A stretch of DNA of 60,130 bases from Paracoccaceae bacterium (GCA_019429405.1 JAHYIZ010000015.1:1-60130), one strand, 5' to 3'; counted from the stretch's first letter, positions 20,677 to 30,718 are shown. Notes: generated by a model from the letters alone, not told the origin. Numbers and translations are program-made.

Positions 20677-21261
20677 ATGACACCTGAAACCATCACCGAT
20701 TACTGGCTGACCGAGGTTGGCCCAAAGGGCTGGTATAATTCCACCCCCGCGCTTGACGCCGATATTCGCGCGCGGTTCGGGGCTGCGTGGCAGGCAGTGC
20801 AGACCGGCGCCTATGCCGACTGGGCCACAACTGCGGCAGGCGCGCTTGCCTTGCTGATTTTGACCGACCAATTTCCGCGCAACATGTTCCGCGATGATGC
20901 GCGCAGTTTTGCCACTGACGCGCTGGCGGTGCAGCTGGCCGAGGCGGCGATTGCGGCGGGGCATGATCTTGCCACCGAACCGCCAGCGCGCCAGTTCTTT
21001 TATCTGCCCTTCATGCATGCCGAGGATGATGCCTTGCAGGCCCGTGGCATTGCGCTCTTCGCCGAGCGGATGCCCGGTGACAACCTGCGCCATGCCCGCG
21101 CCCACGCCGAAGTGATCGCGCGGTTTGGCCGCTTTCCGTGGCGCAACGCGGCGCTTGGGCGGGCTTCAAGCGCCGACGAAGAGGCGCTGCTTGCGGCGGG
21201 CGGCTACGGCGCGGTGCTGCGCGAAATGCCTGCCATTGCTGACCCGAAGAAAATAGTTTAA
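20677..21261 (+). CDS. DUF924 family protein
   Basis: The protein has 194 residues, soluble and alpha-helical. DUF924 hallmarks are present: YWLTEVGPKGWY near the N-terminus, LILTDQFPRNMFR at about 60-72, and FFYLPFMHAEDD at about 105-116, with FGRFPWRNAALGR near 150. The fold resembles TPR-like helical repeats; the biochemical function is unknown. It starts at the ATG at 20677, and a longer frame from 20611 overlaps the upstream gene. It lies 30 bp before the lpd leader. Confidence 0.9.
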   Translation: MTPETITDYWLTEVGPKGWYNSTPALDADIRARFGAAWQAVQTGAYADWATTAAGALALLILTDQFPRNMFRDDARSFATDALAVQLAEAAIAAGHDLATEPPARQFFYLPFMHAEDDALQARGIALFAERMPGDNLRHARAHAEVIARFGRFPWRNAALGRASSADEEALLAAGGYGAVLREMPAIADPKKIV

Positions 21262-21291
21262 TGGCAAACCAGTTTGCGAATGGAGGAAGCC

Positions 21292-22686
21292 ATGACCGTC
21301 AAAGCCTTTGACATGATCGTGATCGGGGCCGGGCCGGGGGGCTATGTCGCCGCCATTCGCGGCGCGCAACTGGGCCTTAGGGTCGCGATTGTCGAGCGCG
21401 AACACCTAGGCGGTATCTGCCTCAACTGGGGCTGCATCCCCACCAAGGCGCTGTTGCGCAGCGCCGAAGTGTTCCACCTCATGCACCGCGCCAAGGAGTT
21501 TGGCCTTTCCGCGCAGGGCGTCGGCTTTGATCTGGCCGCCGTGGTCGCGCGTTCGCGTGGCGTGGCCAAGCAACTGTCGGGCGGCATCGGCCATTTGATG
21601 AAGAAAAACAAGATCACCGTGGTGATGGGTGTGGCCACGCTGACGGGGCAGGGCCGGGTCGCGGTGAAAACCGACACGGGCAGCGAAGAGCTTACGGCCA
21701 AGTCCATCGTGCTGGCCACCGGCGCGCGGGCGCGCGAATTGCCGGGGCTAGAGGCCGACGGCGATCTGGTCTGGACCTACAAGCACGCCTTGCAGGCCAA
21801 GCGCATGCCCAAGCGCCTGCTGGTCATCGGGTCGGGTGCGATCGGCATTGAATTTGCCAGCTTCTTCAACACGCTCGGCGCCGATACCACGGTGGTCGAG
21901 GTGCTCGACCGGGTGCTTCCGGTGGAAGATGCCGAGATTAGTGCCTTTGCGAGAAAAGCCTTCGTCAAGCAAGGTATGAAGATCCTTGAGAAGACCACGG
22001 TGAAGAAGCTTGACCGCAGCCCCGGCAAGGTCGTGGCGCATCTGGAAGACGCCAAGGGCACCACTACCGCCGAGTTTGACACCGTGATTTCGGCTGTGGG
22101 CATTGTCGGCAATGTCGAGAACCTCGGGCTGGAGGCGCTGGGGGCCAAGATCGACCGCACCCATGTGGTGACCGACGAGTATTGCCGAACCGGCGTGCAG
22201 GGGCTTTATGCCATTGGCGATATTGCCGGGCCACCGTGGCTGGCGCACAAGGCAAGCCATGAGGGCGTGATGGTGGCAGAACTGATCGCGGGCGGCCACC
22301 CGCACCCGATCAAGCCCGGTTCCATCGCCGGGTGCACCTACTGCCAGCCGCAGGTCGCCAGCGTCGGGCTGACCGAGGCAAAGGCCAAGGAACAGGGCTT
22401 TGAGGTCAAGGTCGGCCGCTTCCCCTTTGTCGGCAACGGCAAGGCGATTGCCTTGGGCGAGGCCGAGGGGCTGGTGAAGACCGTGTTTGATGCCAAGACC
22501 GGCGAATTGCTGGGCGCGCATTTGATCGGCGCCGAGGTCACCGAGCTGATTCAGGGCTATGTCATTGGCCGCACACTGGAAACCACCGAAGAAGACCTGA
22601 TGAGCACGGTTTTCCCGCACCCGACGCTTAGCGAGATGATGCACGAATCGGTGCTCGACGCGTACGGCCGCGCGCTGCATATCTGA
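21292..22686 (+). CDS. lpdA: Dihydrolipoyl dehydrogenase
   Basis: This is the E3 flavoprotein that reoxidises dihydrolipoamide with NAD+ in 2-oxoacid dehydrogenase and glycine cleavage complexes. The protein has 464 residues: an FAD-binding GAGPGG at 12-17, a redox disulfide C43-C48 in GICLNWGCIP, an NAD-binding GSGAIGIEF at about 180, a second FAD motif YAIGDIAGPP, and the C-terminal His-Glu dyad in FPHPTLSEMMHE. The start at 21292 is fixed by a strong GGAGG at 21282-21286. No E1 or E2 gene is adjacent, so the partner complex is not shown by context. A three-base gap separates its stop from the next MFS gene. Confidence 0.96.
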   Translation: MTVKAFDMIVIGAGPGGYVAAIRGAQLGLRVAIVEREHLGGICLNWGCIPTKALLRSAEVFHLMHRAKEFGLSAQGVGFDLAAVVARSRGVAKQLSGGIGHLMKKNKITVVMGVATLTGQGRVAVKTDTGSEELTAKSIVLATGARARELPGLEADGDLVWTYKHALQAKRMPKRLLVIGSGAIGIEFASFFNTLGADTTVVEVLDRVLPVEDAEISAFARKAFVKQGMKILEKTTVKKLDRSPGKVVAHLEDAKGTTTAEFDTVISAVGIVGNVENLGLEALGAKIDRTHVVTDEYCRTGVQGLYAIGDIAGPPWLAHKASHEGVMVAELIAGGHPHPIKPGSIAGCTYCQPQVASVGLTEAKAKEQGFEVKVGRFPFVGNGKAIALGEAEGLVKTVFDAKTGELLGAHLIGAEVTELIQGYVIGRTLETTEEDLMSTVFPHPTLSEMMHESVLDAYGRALHI

Positions 22687-22689
22687 GCC

Positions 22690-23847
22690 ATGACAGGGCG
22701 CACCCGCTGGGGCGTAGTGCTGGCGCTCTGGTTCGCGGGGCTGTGCGCGGCGGGGCAGTTTGCCAAGGTTGGGGTGATATTCGCCGAACTTGCGCCGCTT
22801 TGGCCCGAGGCGGGTGCGCGCCTTGGGCTGGTGGTTTCGGTGGTGGGCTTCGTTGGTATTGTCTTTGGCACTACAGCCGGGCTGATGGTCGCGCGCATCG
22901 GCGCGCGCCGGATGATGATTGGGGCGCTTTGTGCGGGGGCGGCACTATCGGCGTTGCAGGTGGCGGTTCTGCCCTTGGGCTGGATGATCGCGAGCCGCGT
23001 TGCCGAGGGCTTTTCGCATCTGGCAATCGTCGTGGCGGGGCCGGTGCTGATCAGCGCGGTCACGCAGCCGCGCGACCAGGTGGCGACGATGACGCTCTGG
23101 TCCACCTTCTTCGGCCTTGGCTTTGCGATTGCGGCCACCTTTGGCTTGCCCTTCGCGCAAAGTCACGGGCCAGGCGCGCTCTTTGCGGTGCATGCGGGGT
23201 TGACTGCCGGGGCCGCGCTGCTCCTGCTGCTGGTGCTGCCGCCCGATGGCGCGGCAGAGGGGGCGGCGCTCAGCTTGCGCGGCATTCTGGCCAACCACGC
23301 AAGGGCCTATACTTCGCCCAGCATCGCCGCGCCCGCGATGGGCTTCATGTTCTATACGTTGATGTTTGTGGCGATGCTGACCCTGATGCCGGGGCTGGTG
23401 GCGCCCGAATACCGTGTGCCCACCGCCGCGCTGATGCCGCTTGTCTCTATCGCGGCCTCGCTGCTGCTGGGTGTTGCGCTGGTGCGCTGGTTCGGGGCGG
23501 TAGCGGTGGTGCAGGCAGGGTTTGCGCTGGCACTGGCGGCGGCGCTGGCGTGGTGGGCGGCGGCGGGCATGGCGCAGGTGCTTGCCGCGCTGGTGCTTTC
23601 AGCGGCACTTGGTCTGGTGCAGGGGGCAAGTTTTGCCGCGATCCCCGCGCTGAACGCCAGCCGTGAAGACCGCGCGCTGGCGGCGGGTGCGATTGCGCAA
23701 CTGGGCAATGTCGGCACCACGCTCGGCACGCCGCTCTTGCTGGCGTTGTCCGGGGCCTTTGGCCCTGTTTCGGTGGTGTGGTTCGCGCTGCCGCTCGCAC
23801 TTGCCGGGTTTGGCGTGCACAGCTGGCAGCGCGCGCGGCGAGGTTAG
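22690..23847 (+). CDS. MFS transporter (CynX/NimT-like)
   Basis: The protein has 385 residues and twelve predicted transmembrane segments with very short loops. The N-terminal half has GTTAGLMVARIGARRMMIG, an MFS A-motif region. It begins three bases after lpd and its last four bases overlap the convergent rhodanese gene. The substrate is not evident from sequence or context. The subfamily label is a guess from general character. Confidence 0.8.
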   Translation: MTGRTRWGVVLALWFAGLCAAGQFAKVGVIFAELAPLWPEAGARLGLVVSVVGFVGIVFGTTAGLMVARIGARRMMIGALCAGAALSALQVAVLPLGWMIASRVAEGFSHLAIVVAGPVLISAVTQPRDQVATMTLWSTFFGLGFAIAATFGLPFAQSHGPGALFAVHAGLTAGAALLLLLVLPPDGAAEGAALSLRGILANHARAYTSPSIAAPAMGFMFYTLMFVAMLTLMPGLVAPEYRVPTAALMPLVSIAASLLLGVALVRWFGAVAVVQAGFALALAAALAWWAAAGMAQVLAALVLSAALGLVQGASFAAIPALNASREDRALAAGAIAQLGNVGTTLGTPLLLALSGAFGPVSVVWFALPLALAGFGVHSWQRARRG

Positions 23848-24218
23848 CGCACCACCTTGCCGCCTGCCGCCTGCCATTCGTAAAGGCTGCCGAGGTTGAA
23901 GACCGAGGCATGCCCAAGTTTCAACAGCATCTGCCCGGCACCGGACGACCGTGCCCCCGAGGCACAATAGATGCCGATCGGCTTGCCCTGCTTGAATTCC
24001 TTCAGGCACTCCGGGCTTGACGGGTCGCATTTCATGCGCAGCGCCGCAAGCGGCACATGCAGCGCGCCCTGCGCTTTGCCCGAGGCGCGCAGCTCCATGC
24101 CTTCGCGCACGTCGATCAGAACCATTTCACCCGCCGCCACCTTGGCGATGGCATCCTTTGCCGCCATGCGCTCGACCCGCGCACCGCTAGCCCCACCTTG
24201 ACGCAAAAATCCGAACAT
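23844..24218 (-). CDS. Rhodanese-like domain protein
   Basis: The protein has 124 residues with a single rhodanese domain. The active-site cysteine lies in IYCASGARSS and the aspartate/arginine of the entry loop is visible in VLIDVREGMELRASGKAQGA. It is probably a sulfurtransferase, or a persulfide carrier of unknown acceptor. The ATG at 24218 gives the usual short N-terminus (MFGFLRQGG); the longer frame to 24275 runs into the uvrA promoter region. It overlaps the convergent MFS gene by four bases. Confidence 0.9.
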   Translation of the reverse strand: MFGFLRQGGASGARVERMAAKDAIAKVAAGEMVLIDVREGMELRASGKAQGALHVPLAALRMKCDPSSPECLKEFKQGKPIGIYCASGARSSGAGQMLLKLGHASVFNLGSLYEWQAAGGKVVR

Positions 24219-24309
24219 CCCGAGAATCTCCTGCTCATTTGGCGCCTTATATTCACAAGAACGAATGTGATGCAATCCCCTTTGCAGGGCATCGGCAATG
24301 TGCCGCTAT

Positions 24310-24324
24310 GTTCCGCCTTCGTTC
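24310..24324 (+). promoter_or_regulatory. LexA SOS box upstream of uvrA
   Basis: The sequence GTTCCGCCTTCGTTC is a perfect GTTC-N7-GTTC direct repeat, the LexA operator of alphaproteobacteria. It lies 62 bp before the uvrA start codon in the 168-bp gap shared with the divergent rhodanese gene. Damage-induced derepression of uvrA is the expected consequence. Confidence 0.8.
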
Positions 24325-24386
24325 ACATATTTCGGTTGGAGACTCGGTGCCGATACCCTATCTAGGGGGGACCAACGGGGGCGGTC

Positions 24387-27248
24387 ATGGCGGAACTGAA
24401 GTTCATCGAGGTGCGCGGCGCGCGCGAACACAACCTCAAAGGCATTGATCTCGACATTCCGCGCGATCAGTTCGTGGTCATCACCGGGCTTTCGGGGTCG
24501 GGCAAGTCGTCGCTCGCGTTTGATACGATCTACGCCGAGGGCCAGCGGCGCTATGTCGAAAGCCTGTCGGCCTATGCGCGCCAGTTTCTCGACCAGATGG
24601 GCAAGCCCGATGTGGACCATATCTCGGGCCTTTCCCCGGCGATTTCGATTGAACAGAAGACGACCTCGAAAAACCCACGCTCAACCGTTGGCACCGTCAC
24701 CGAAATCTATGATTACATGCGACTTTTGTTCGCCCGCGCCGGCACCCCCTATAGCCCCGCAACTGGCCTGCCGATCGAGGCGCAGCAGGTGCAGGACATG
24801 GTTGACCGCGTGATGGCGATGCCCGAGGGCACCCGCGCCTACCTGCTCGCCCCGATTGTCCGCGACCGCAAGGGCGAATACCGCAAGGAGTTGCTGGATC
24901 TGCGCAAGCAGGGGTTCCAGCGGGTCAAGGTGAACGGTGTCTATCACGACCTTGAAACCCCGCCGGTGCTTGACAAGAAGCTGCGCCACGACATTGACGT
25001 GGTGGTGGACCGGATCGTGGTGCGCGAGGGGCTCGAGACGCGGTTGGCCGACAGCTTTCGCACCGCGCTTGACCTTGCCGATGGCATCGCGGTGCTGGAA
25101 ACCGCCGTGGCCGAGGGAGAGACGCCTGAGCGCATCACGTTCAGCGAAAACTTCGCCTGCCCGGTGTCGGGCTTCACCATTGCCGAGATCGAGCCGCGCA
25201 TGTTCTCGTTCAACGCCCCGTTTGGCGCCTGCCCGGTCTGTGATGGTCTTGGCATGGAGCTGTTTTTTGACGAGCGCCTTGTGGTGCCGGATGTCACGCT
25301 GTCGGTTGCGCAAGGTGCGCTTGCACCTTGGGCAAAATCGAAAAGCCCCTATTTCACCCAGACCATCGACGCGCTTGCCCGGCACTACGGTTTTGACAAG
25401 CGCACCGCGTGGAAGGCGTTGCCGGAATCGGTGCAGAAGCTTTTTCTTTATGGTTCCGGCGCCGATGAGATCAAGTTCCGCTTTGATGAGGGCGGGCGGG
25501 TTTATGAGGTTGCGCGCAGCTTTGAGGGCATCATCCCCAACATGGAGCGCCGCTACCGCGAGACCGAAAGTGCGTGGTCGCGCGAGGAAATGGAGCGCTA
25601 CCAGAACAACCGCGCCTGCGGCACCTGCGGCGGCTACCGGCTGAAACCGGAACCGCTGGCGGTGAAGATCGGCGGGCTTCACATTGGCCAGGTGGTGCAG
25701 ATGTCGATCCGCGAAGCGCTGGCATGGGTTGAAAGCGTGCCTGCGGCGCTGACTGCCCAGAAGAACGAAATCGCCCGCGCGATCGTCAAGGAAATCCGCG
25801 AACGGCTTGGCTTTCTGGTCAATGTCGGGCTTGACTATCTGACCCTCGCGCGCGCCGCAGGCACGCTTTCGGGCGGTGAAAGCCAGCGCATCCGGCTTGC
25901 CAGCCAGATCGGCTCGGGGCTGACCGGCGTGCTTTATGTGCTTGATGAACCCTCGATCGGGTTGCACCAGCGCGACAACGCGCGCTTGCTGACCACGCTC
26001 AAGAACCTGCGCGATCAGGGCAATTCGGTGCTGGTGGTCGAGCATGACGAAGAGGCGATCCGCGAGGCCGATTATGTGTTCGACATGGGGCCGGGGGCAG
26101 GGGTGCATGGCGGCCATGTGGTGGCGCGCGGCACGCCCGCCGAAATCGCTGCCGACCCTGCCAGCCTGACCGGGCAATACCTTTCGGGCAGCCGCGCCAT
26201 TGCGGTGCCGCGCACGCGCCGCGCGGGCACCGGTAAGGTGGTGCGGGTGGTCGGCGCCACCGGCAACAACCTCAAGAACGTCACCGCCGAATTTCCGCTT
26301 GGGCAGTTCGTCTGCGTCACCGGGGTTTCGGGCGGGGGCAAATCGACTCTGACCATCGAGACGCTGTTCAAGACCGCGTCGATGCGCCTTAACGGCGCCC
26401 GCCAGACCCCGGCACCGTGCGAAACCGTGCAGGGGCTGGAACACCTCGACAAGGTGATCGACATCGACCAGCGTGCAATTGGGCGCACCCCGCGCTCCAA
26501 CCCCGCCACCTATACCGGCGCCTTCGGCCCGATCCGCGACTGGTTCGCGGGCCTGCCCGAGGCGGCGGCGCGCGGCTACAAGCCGGGGCGTTTCTCGTTC
26601 AATGTCAAGGGTGGGCGCTGCGAGGCCTGCCAAGGCGACGGGGTTATCAAGATCGAGATGCACTTTTTGCCCGACATCTATGTGACCTGCGAAACCTGCA
26701 AGGGGCAGCGCTACAACCGCGAGACGCTTGAAGTGAAATTCAAGGGCAAGAGCATTGCCGATGTGCTCGATATGACGGTGGAAGACGCGCAGGAGTTTTT
26801 CCGCGCGGTGCCGATGATCCGCGAAAAGATGGATGCGCTGGTCGAGGTGGGCTTAGGCTACATCAAGGTCGGCCAGCAGGCGACCACGCTTTCAGGCGGC
26901 GAGGCGCAGCGGGTGAAGCTGTCGAAGGAGCTCAGCCGCCGCGCCACCGGGCGCACGCTCTATATTCTGGATGAGCCGACCACCGGATTGCATTTCGAAG
27001 ACGTGAAAAAGCTTCTGGAAGTGCTGCATTCGCTGGTTGATCAGGGCAACACGGTGGTGGTGATCGAACACAACCTCGATGTGGTGAAAACCGCCGACTG
27101 GGTGATCGACATCGGCCCCGAGGGGGGCGATGGCGGCGGCCAGATCGTCGCCACCGGCACGCCGGAAGATGTGGCCAGGGTGGGGGAAAGCCATACCGGG
27201 CGATACCTTGCGCCGATGCTGCGCCGCGCCGGACTGGCGGCAGAGTAG
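24387..27248 (+). CDS. uvrA: Excinuclease ABC subunit A
   Basis: This is the damage-recognition ATPase of nucleotide excision repair; it loads UvrB onto lesions. The protein has 953 residues, typical length. The first Walker A is [14 protein letters not shown] at about 33-46 and the second is [14 protein letters not shown] at about 648-661. LSGGES and LSGGEA signature motifs are both present. Zinc-binding pairs are seen in [20 protein letters not shown] and CETCKG. An SOS box lies upstream and a 15-bp hairpin just after the stop. Confidence 0.98.
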   Translation: MAELKFIEVRGAREHNLKGIDLDIPRDQFVVITGLSGSGKSSLAFDTIYAEGQRRYVESLSAYARQFLDQMGKPDVDHISGLSPAISIEQKTTSKNPRSTVGTVTEIYDYMRLLFARAGTPYSPATGLPIEAQQVQDMVDRVMAMPEGTRAYLLAPIVRDRKGEYRKELLDLRKQGFQRVKVNGVYHDLETPPVLDKKLRHDIDVVVDRIVVREGLETRLADSFRTALDLADGIAVLETAVAEGETPERITFSENFACPVSGFTIAEIEPRMFSFNAPFGACPVCDGLGMELFFDERLVVPDVTLSVAQGALAPWAKSKSPYFTQTIDALARHYGFDKRTAWKALPESVQKLFLYGSGADEIKFRFDEGGRVYEVARSFEGIIPNMERRYRETESAWSREEMERYQNNRACGTCGGYRLKPEPLAVKIGGLHIGQVVQMSIREALAWVESVPAALTAQKNEIARAIVKEIRERLGFLVNVGLDYLTLARAAGTLSGGESQRIRLASQIGSGLTGVLYVLDEPSIGLHQRDNARLLTTLKNLRDQGNSVLVVEHDEEAIREADYVFDMGPGAGVHGGHVVARGTPAEIAADPASLTGQYLSGSRAIAVPRTRRAGTGKVVRVVGATGNNLKNVTAEFPLGQFVCVTGVSGGGKSTLTIETLFKTASMRLNGARQTPAPCETVQGLEHLDKVIDIDQRAIGRTPRSNPATYTGAFGPIRDWFAGLPEAAARGYKPGRFSFNVKGGRCEACQGDGVIKIEMHFLPDIYVTCETCKGQRYNRETLEVKFKGKSIADVLDMTVEDAQEFFRAVPMIREKMDALVEVGLGYIKVGQQATTLSGGEAQRVKLSKELSRRATGRTLYILDEPTTGLHFEDVKKLLEVLHSLVDQGNTVVVIEHNLDVVKTADWVIDIGPEGGDGGGQIVATGTPEDVARVGESHTGRYLAPMLRRAGLAAE

Positions 27249-27250
27249 GG

Positions 27251-27285
27251 GCCTTTGCAGCGGCCATCGAGGCCGCTGCAAAGGC
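27251..27285 (+). terminator. 15-bp perfect hairpin after uvrA
   Basis: The arms 27251-27265 and 27271-27285 are perfectly complementary with an ATCGA loop, two bases after the uvrA stop. No T-run follows, but the next bases are the dispersed CTCCGGCGGGGATATTT module. It is likely a terminator or mRNA-stabilising hairpin. Confidence 0.7.
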
Positions 27286-27288
27286 ATT

Positions 27289-27307
27289 GCCTCCGGCGGG
27301 GATATTT
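27289..27307 (+). repeat. Dispersed intergenic module, copy 1
   Basis: The 19-mer GCCTCCGGCGGGGATATTT is identical to bases 34510-34528, more than 7 kb away. Both copies are in short intergenic spacers after a rightward gene stop and before a leftward gene stop. Confidence 0.7.
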
Positions 27308-27319
27308 ACGCCAAAGCAG

Positions 27320-27526
27320 TTACTTTTTCAGCGGGCAGGTCGAAAGGCCGAGCACCGAATAGATCGGGCAGGTCTTGACCAGACCGGTCAGCACCAGAAC
27401 CGCGGCGCCAGCGACATAGAGCCAAGTCCAGGGGCTGTCGTGGTTGAGGTAAAAGGCCACCAGCAGCAACGCGCCTGCGGCAATCCGCACCACGCGGTCG
27501 ATGGTTCCAACGTTCTCTTTCAGCAT
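27320..27526 (-). CDS. DUF2892 small inner-membrane protein
   Basis: The protein has 68 residues: a short polar N-terminus (MLKENVGTIDRVVRIAAG), two transmembrane segments at about 14-32 and 36-52, and a C-terminal tail with two cysteines (KTCPIYSVLGLSTCPLKK). This is the DUF2892/YgaP-membrane-domain pattern, where the CP motifs are characteristic; the function is unknown and some relatives are linked to rhodanese domains. The start is the ATG at 27526, served by AAGGGG; the ATG at 27541 is too close to that site. It is convergent with uvrA. Confidence 0.85.
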   Translation of the reverse strand: MLKENVGTIDRVVRIAAGALLLVAFYLNHDSPWTWLYVAGAAVLVLTGLVKTCPIYSVLGLSTCPLKK

Positions 27527-27672
27527 GTTCGTCCCCTTCATATGCGGGGCGCTGGCCCCGTCCCTACCTTATATAGCATACATTCCGGGGTCTGTATGTG
27601 ATATTAACACATTGCGGCGCCATAGGAGGGGCAGGCGCGAGCGTGCCCGCCCCCCCGCCCGCCGCAGGCGCC

Positions 27673-28545
27673 TCAGCCGCGCCCGCGTGCCTCGAACCGC
27701 GGCAGCATCGCCGAAAAGTCCATGCCCTTGCCGCCTTCCTCTTCGACGAAACGCGCGTAGAGTGCCGCTGCCAGTTGCCCCATCGGGGTGTCGGCATCGG
27801 CGGCCTCGGCGGCCTGTTGGCTTAGCCGCAGGTCCTTGAGCATCAGTTCCGCGGCAAAGCCCGGCTTGTATGCATTGTCGGCGGGCGATTTGGGGCCGAT
27901 GCCGGGGGCGGGGCAATAGGCGTTCATGGTCCAGCTGTAGCCCGACGAGGTCGAGACCACATCGAACATCTTCTGCCGGTCGAGCCCCAGCTTGTCGGCC
28001 AGCGCGAAGGCCTCGCAAGTGGCGATCATGGTGACGCCAAGGATCATGTTGTTGCAGATTTTCGCGGCCTGCCCCGCGCCCGCGCCGCCGCAATGCACCG
28101 CCTTTTGCCCCATCACGTCAAACAAAGGCTTGACCGTGGCGAACGCCGCATCGGACCCACCCGCCATGAAGGTCAGCGTGCCCGCCGTGGCACCGCCCAC
28201 CCCGCCTGAAACCGGCGCATCCAGTGCGCCAAGCCCCGCTGCTTCTGCCTCGGCTGCCACCGCGCGCGCGCTTTCGACATCGACCGTTGAGCAATCGCAC
28301 AGAACGGCGCCGGGGTGCATGGCCGGAATCACCTCTGCCGCCACGCTGCGCAAGATGGCGCCATTGGGCAGCATGGTGATGACGACATCAGCGCCCTTTG
28401 CCGCCGCCGCGGCGCTGGCGGCGCGGCTGACCCCCTCGGGGCAGGGGGCGACCAAGTCGAACCCGGAGACCTGATGGCCCGCGCGCGCGAGGTTGGCGGC
28501 CATCGGCGCGCCCATGTTGCCAAGACCGATTACGGCGACTTTCAT
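27673..28545 (-). CDS. mmsB: 3-hydroxyisobutyrate dehydrogenase
   Basis: It oxidises 3-hydroxyisobutyrate to methylmalonate semialdehyde in valine breakdown. The protein has 290 residues: an NAD-binding GLGNMGAPMA at 7-16, the substrate loop DAPVSGGVGGATAGTL at about 110-125, and the catalytic lysine in GAGQAAKICNNM. Its start overlaps the stop of the hydrolase gene by four bases (ATGA). It is last in the leftward valine cluster, and its product is the substrate of MmsA, the first gene of the cluster. Confidence 0.95.
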   Translation of the reverse strand: MKVAVIGLGNMGAPMAANLARAGHQVSGFDLVAPCPEGVSRAASAAAAAKGADVVITMLPNGAILRSVAAEVIPAMHPGAVLCDCSTVDVESARAVAAEAEAAGLGALDAPVSGGVGGATAGTLTFMAGGSDAAFATVKPLFDVMGQKAVHCGGAGAGQAAKICNNMILGVTMIATCEAFALADKLGLDRQKMFDVVSTSSGYSWTMNAYCPAPGIGPKSPADNAYKPGFAAELMLKDLRLSQQAAEAADADTPMGQLAAALYARFVEEEGGKGMDFSAMLPRFEARGRG

Positions 28546-29576
28546 GCGGTATCCTCCCAGATTGCGGCCTCGGGGCCGAGTGGTTCAAGTAGCGCAGCAA
28601 CTTCAGCGGGTTGCAGCGTGGAAAGGGTATGGCGCCAACGCGGGCTACGGTCTTTGTCGATCAGTTGCGCACGCACGCCTTCGAGAAATTCGCCCTGCTC
28701 GGGCGCGCGCCATGTAAAGCGGTATTCTTGCGTCAGCGCCTCGCGCAGCATACCCGAGGCCCGCGCCCGGCGCACCAGCTCCAGCGTGGCGGCCATCGAG
28801 AGCGGGCAATTGCGGGCGATTGTCTTCAGCGTTTCGTGCGCAAACGCGCTGCCATTGGCGGTAAGCCGCGCCACGATGCCAGCGAGGTCTGGGGCCGAAA
28901 AAGCAGCGTCGATCTCGGGCAACTGCGGCGCCAGTTTCGCCTCGGGGGCGGTAGCGCCCGTCAGCGCAGCAATGTCGCCTTCAGCCAGAAGCCGCGCCTT
29001 GCGCGCCTCCCATTCCGCCTCGGGCAGGTAGGTATCGGCAAAGCCCGCCAGAATCGCGTCGCCCGGCCCCATCCGCGCGCCGGTAAGCCCGAGGTATTCG
29101 CCCAAATGCCCCGGCGCACGGGCCAACAAATGCGAGCCGCCGACGTCGGGGATAAGGCCTATGCCGCTTTCTGGCATGGCGATTTGCGTGCTTTCGCCCA
29201 CAATTCGGTGGCGCGCATGGCCGCCCACCCCCACGCCGCCGCCCATCACGAAGCCTTGCATGAAGGCGACCACGGGCTTGGGGTATTCGGCAATTTTCGC
29301 GTTCATGCGGTATTCATCGCGCCAAAAGGCGCGTGAACTGGCAAATTCACCCGCACGGCAGGCGTGATACATGGCGGCAATATCGCCCCCCGCGCAAAAG
29401 GCGCGGCTGCCCTCGGCGTCTATCAGCACCAGCGCCACGGCGGGGTCGTTTCGCCACGCATCAAGCGCCGCCTCGATCGCCAGCGCCATCGGGTGGCTCA
29501 GCGCGTTGAGTGCGGCGGGCCGGGTGAAGGTGATGCGCCCGGCGCGGCCCTCGATGCGGGTGGCGATATCGCTCAT
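28542..29576 (-). CDS. 3-hydroxyisobutyryl-CoA hydrolase (crotonase family)
   Basis: The protein has 344 residues, the longer length of the ECH_2/HIBCH branch, not a simple enoyl-CoA hydratase. The oxyanion-hole segments are AFCAGGDIAAMY and FVMGGGVGVGGHARHR, and the catalytic region is MPESGIGLIPDVGGSHLLAR. It frees 3-hydroxyisobutyrate from its CoA ester, feeding MmsB. ATGA overlaps join it to genes on both sides. No separate methacrylyl-CoA hydratase is present in this cluster; the crotonase gene at 48.8 kb is not adjacent. Confidence 0.92.
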   Translation of the reverse strand: MSDIATRIEGRAGRITFTRPAALNALSHPMALAIEAALDAWRNDPAVALVLIDAEGSRAFCAGGDIAAMYHACRAGEFASSRAFWRDEYRMNAKIAEYPKPVVAFMQGFVMGGGVGVGGHARHRIVGESTQIAMPESGIGLIPDVGGSHLLARAPGHLGEYLGLTGARMGPGDAILAGFADTYLPEAEWEARKARLLAEGDIAALTGATAPEAKLAPQLPEIDAAFSAPDLAGIVARLTANGSAFAHETLKTIARNCPLSMAATLELVRRARASGMLREALTQEYRFTWRAPEQGEFLEGVRAQLIDKDRSPRWRHTLSTLQPAEVAALLEPLGPEAAIWEDTA

Positions 29577-30718
29577 CCGCGTTCGGCCAGCATCGCGCGG
29601 GAAACGATCAGCCGCATGATTTCATTGGTGCCTTCGAGGATCTGGTGCACGCGCAGATCGCGCACCAGCTTTTCGATGCCGTAATCGGCAAGGTAGCCGT
29701 AACCGCCGTGCAGTTGCAGGCAGGCGTTGGCCACATCAAAGGCTGCGTCGGTCACATACATCTTGGCCATGGCGCAGAATTTGGTGGCGTCGGGCGCTTT
29801 CTGGTCCAGCTTCCATGCCGCCTGCCGCAGGAAGATGCGCGCTGATTGCAGCCGCACCTCTTGCTCGGCGAGGCGAAACTGCAGCGCCTGAAACTGGTCG
29901 ATCGTGCGCCCGAAGGCCTTGCGCTCGCCCATGTAGGCCAGCGTCAGGTTCAGCGCCTGCTGCGCGCCGCCAAGGGCCGAGGCCGCAATGTTCAGACGCC
30001 CGCCATCCAGCCCGGCCATCGCGTAGCTGAAGCCCTTGCCCTCAACGCCGATCAGGTTTTCCAGCGGCACCATGCAATCATCAAATTGCACCTGCGCCGT
30101 GGGTTGCGCGCGCCATCCCATCTTGTCTTCATGCGCGCCAAAACTTAAGCCCGCCGCGCCATCTTCGACAATCACCGTGGAAATGCCTTTTGGCCCGTCC
30201 TCGCCGGTGCGCACCATCACCACATAGACATCCGAATAACCGCCGCCCGAAATGAAGGCCTTGGTGCCGTTCAGCCGGTAGCCCGCGTTGGTCTTTTCTG
30301 CCCGCGTGCGCAGGGCTGCCGCATCCGACCCTGAGCCCGGTTCGGTCAAACAGTAGGAGAAGATCTTTTCCATGCTGCAAAGTGCAGGCAGCCAGCGCGC
30401 CTTGACCTCGGGGCTGGCGAAGCGGTCGATCATGCCGCCGCACATGTTGTGGATGGTCAGAAAAGATCCCACCGCCGGGCAGGCCATGGCCAGCGCTTCA
30501 AACACCAGCGTCGCATCGAGCCGTGTGAGGCCCGAGCCGCCATATTCCTCAGCCACATAGATGCCGCCAAGGCCAAGCTCTGCCACCTTGGCCCAAAGCG
30601 TCTTCGGGATTGTGCCCTCGGCCTCCCACTGGCGGGCGAAGGGGGCGATATGTTCCTGCCCGAATGCATAGGCCATGTCGAAGATGGCCTGCTGTTCCTC
30701 GCTCAAGGCAAAATCCAT
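29573..30718 (-). CDS. Acyl-CoA dehydrogenase (isobutyryl-CoA dehydrogenase likely)
   Basis: This is an FAD enzyme of 381 residues. It has the substrate/FAD loop YCLTEPGSGSDAAALRT at about 120-136, KAFISGGGYSDVYVVM, and the C-terminal GTNEIMRLIVSRAMLA with the catalytic glutamate in ILEGTNEI. The sequence alone gives a short-chain acyl-CoA dehydrogenase; isobutyryl-CoA as substrate is inferred from the flanking hydrolase, mmsB and mmsA. The stop overlaps the next gene start by four bases. The spacer to mmsA holds a three-hairpin repeat, so expression of the two parts may differ. Confidence 0.93.
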   Translation of the reverse strand: MDFALSEEQQAIFDMAYAFGQEHIAPFARQWEAEGTIPKTLWAKVAELGLGGIYVAEEYGGSGLTRLDATLVFEALAMACPAVGSFLTIHNMCGGMIDRFASPEVKARWLPALCSMEKIFSYCLTEPGSGSDAAALRTRAEKTNAGYRLNGTKAFISGGGYSDVYVVMVRTGEDGPKGISTVIVEDGAAGLSFGAHEDKMGWRAQPTAQVQFDDCMVPLENLIGVEGKGFSYAMAGLDGGRLNIAASALGGAQQALNLTLAYMGERKAFGRTIDQFQALQFRLAEQEVRLQSARIFLRQAAWKLDQKAPDATKFCAMAKMYVTDAAFDVANACLQLHGGYGYLADYGIEKLVRDLRVHQILEGTNEIMRLIVSRAMLAERG

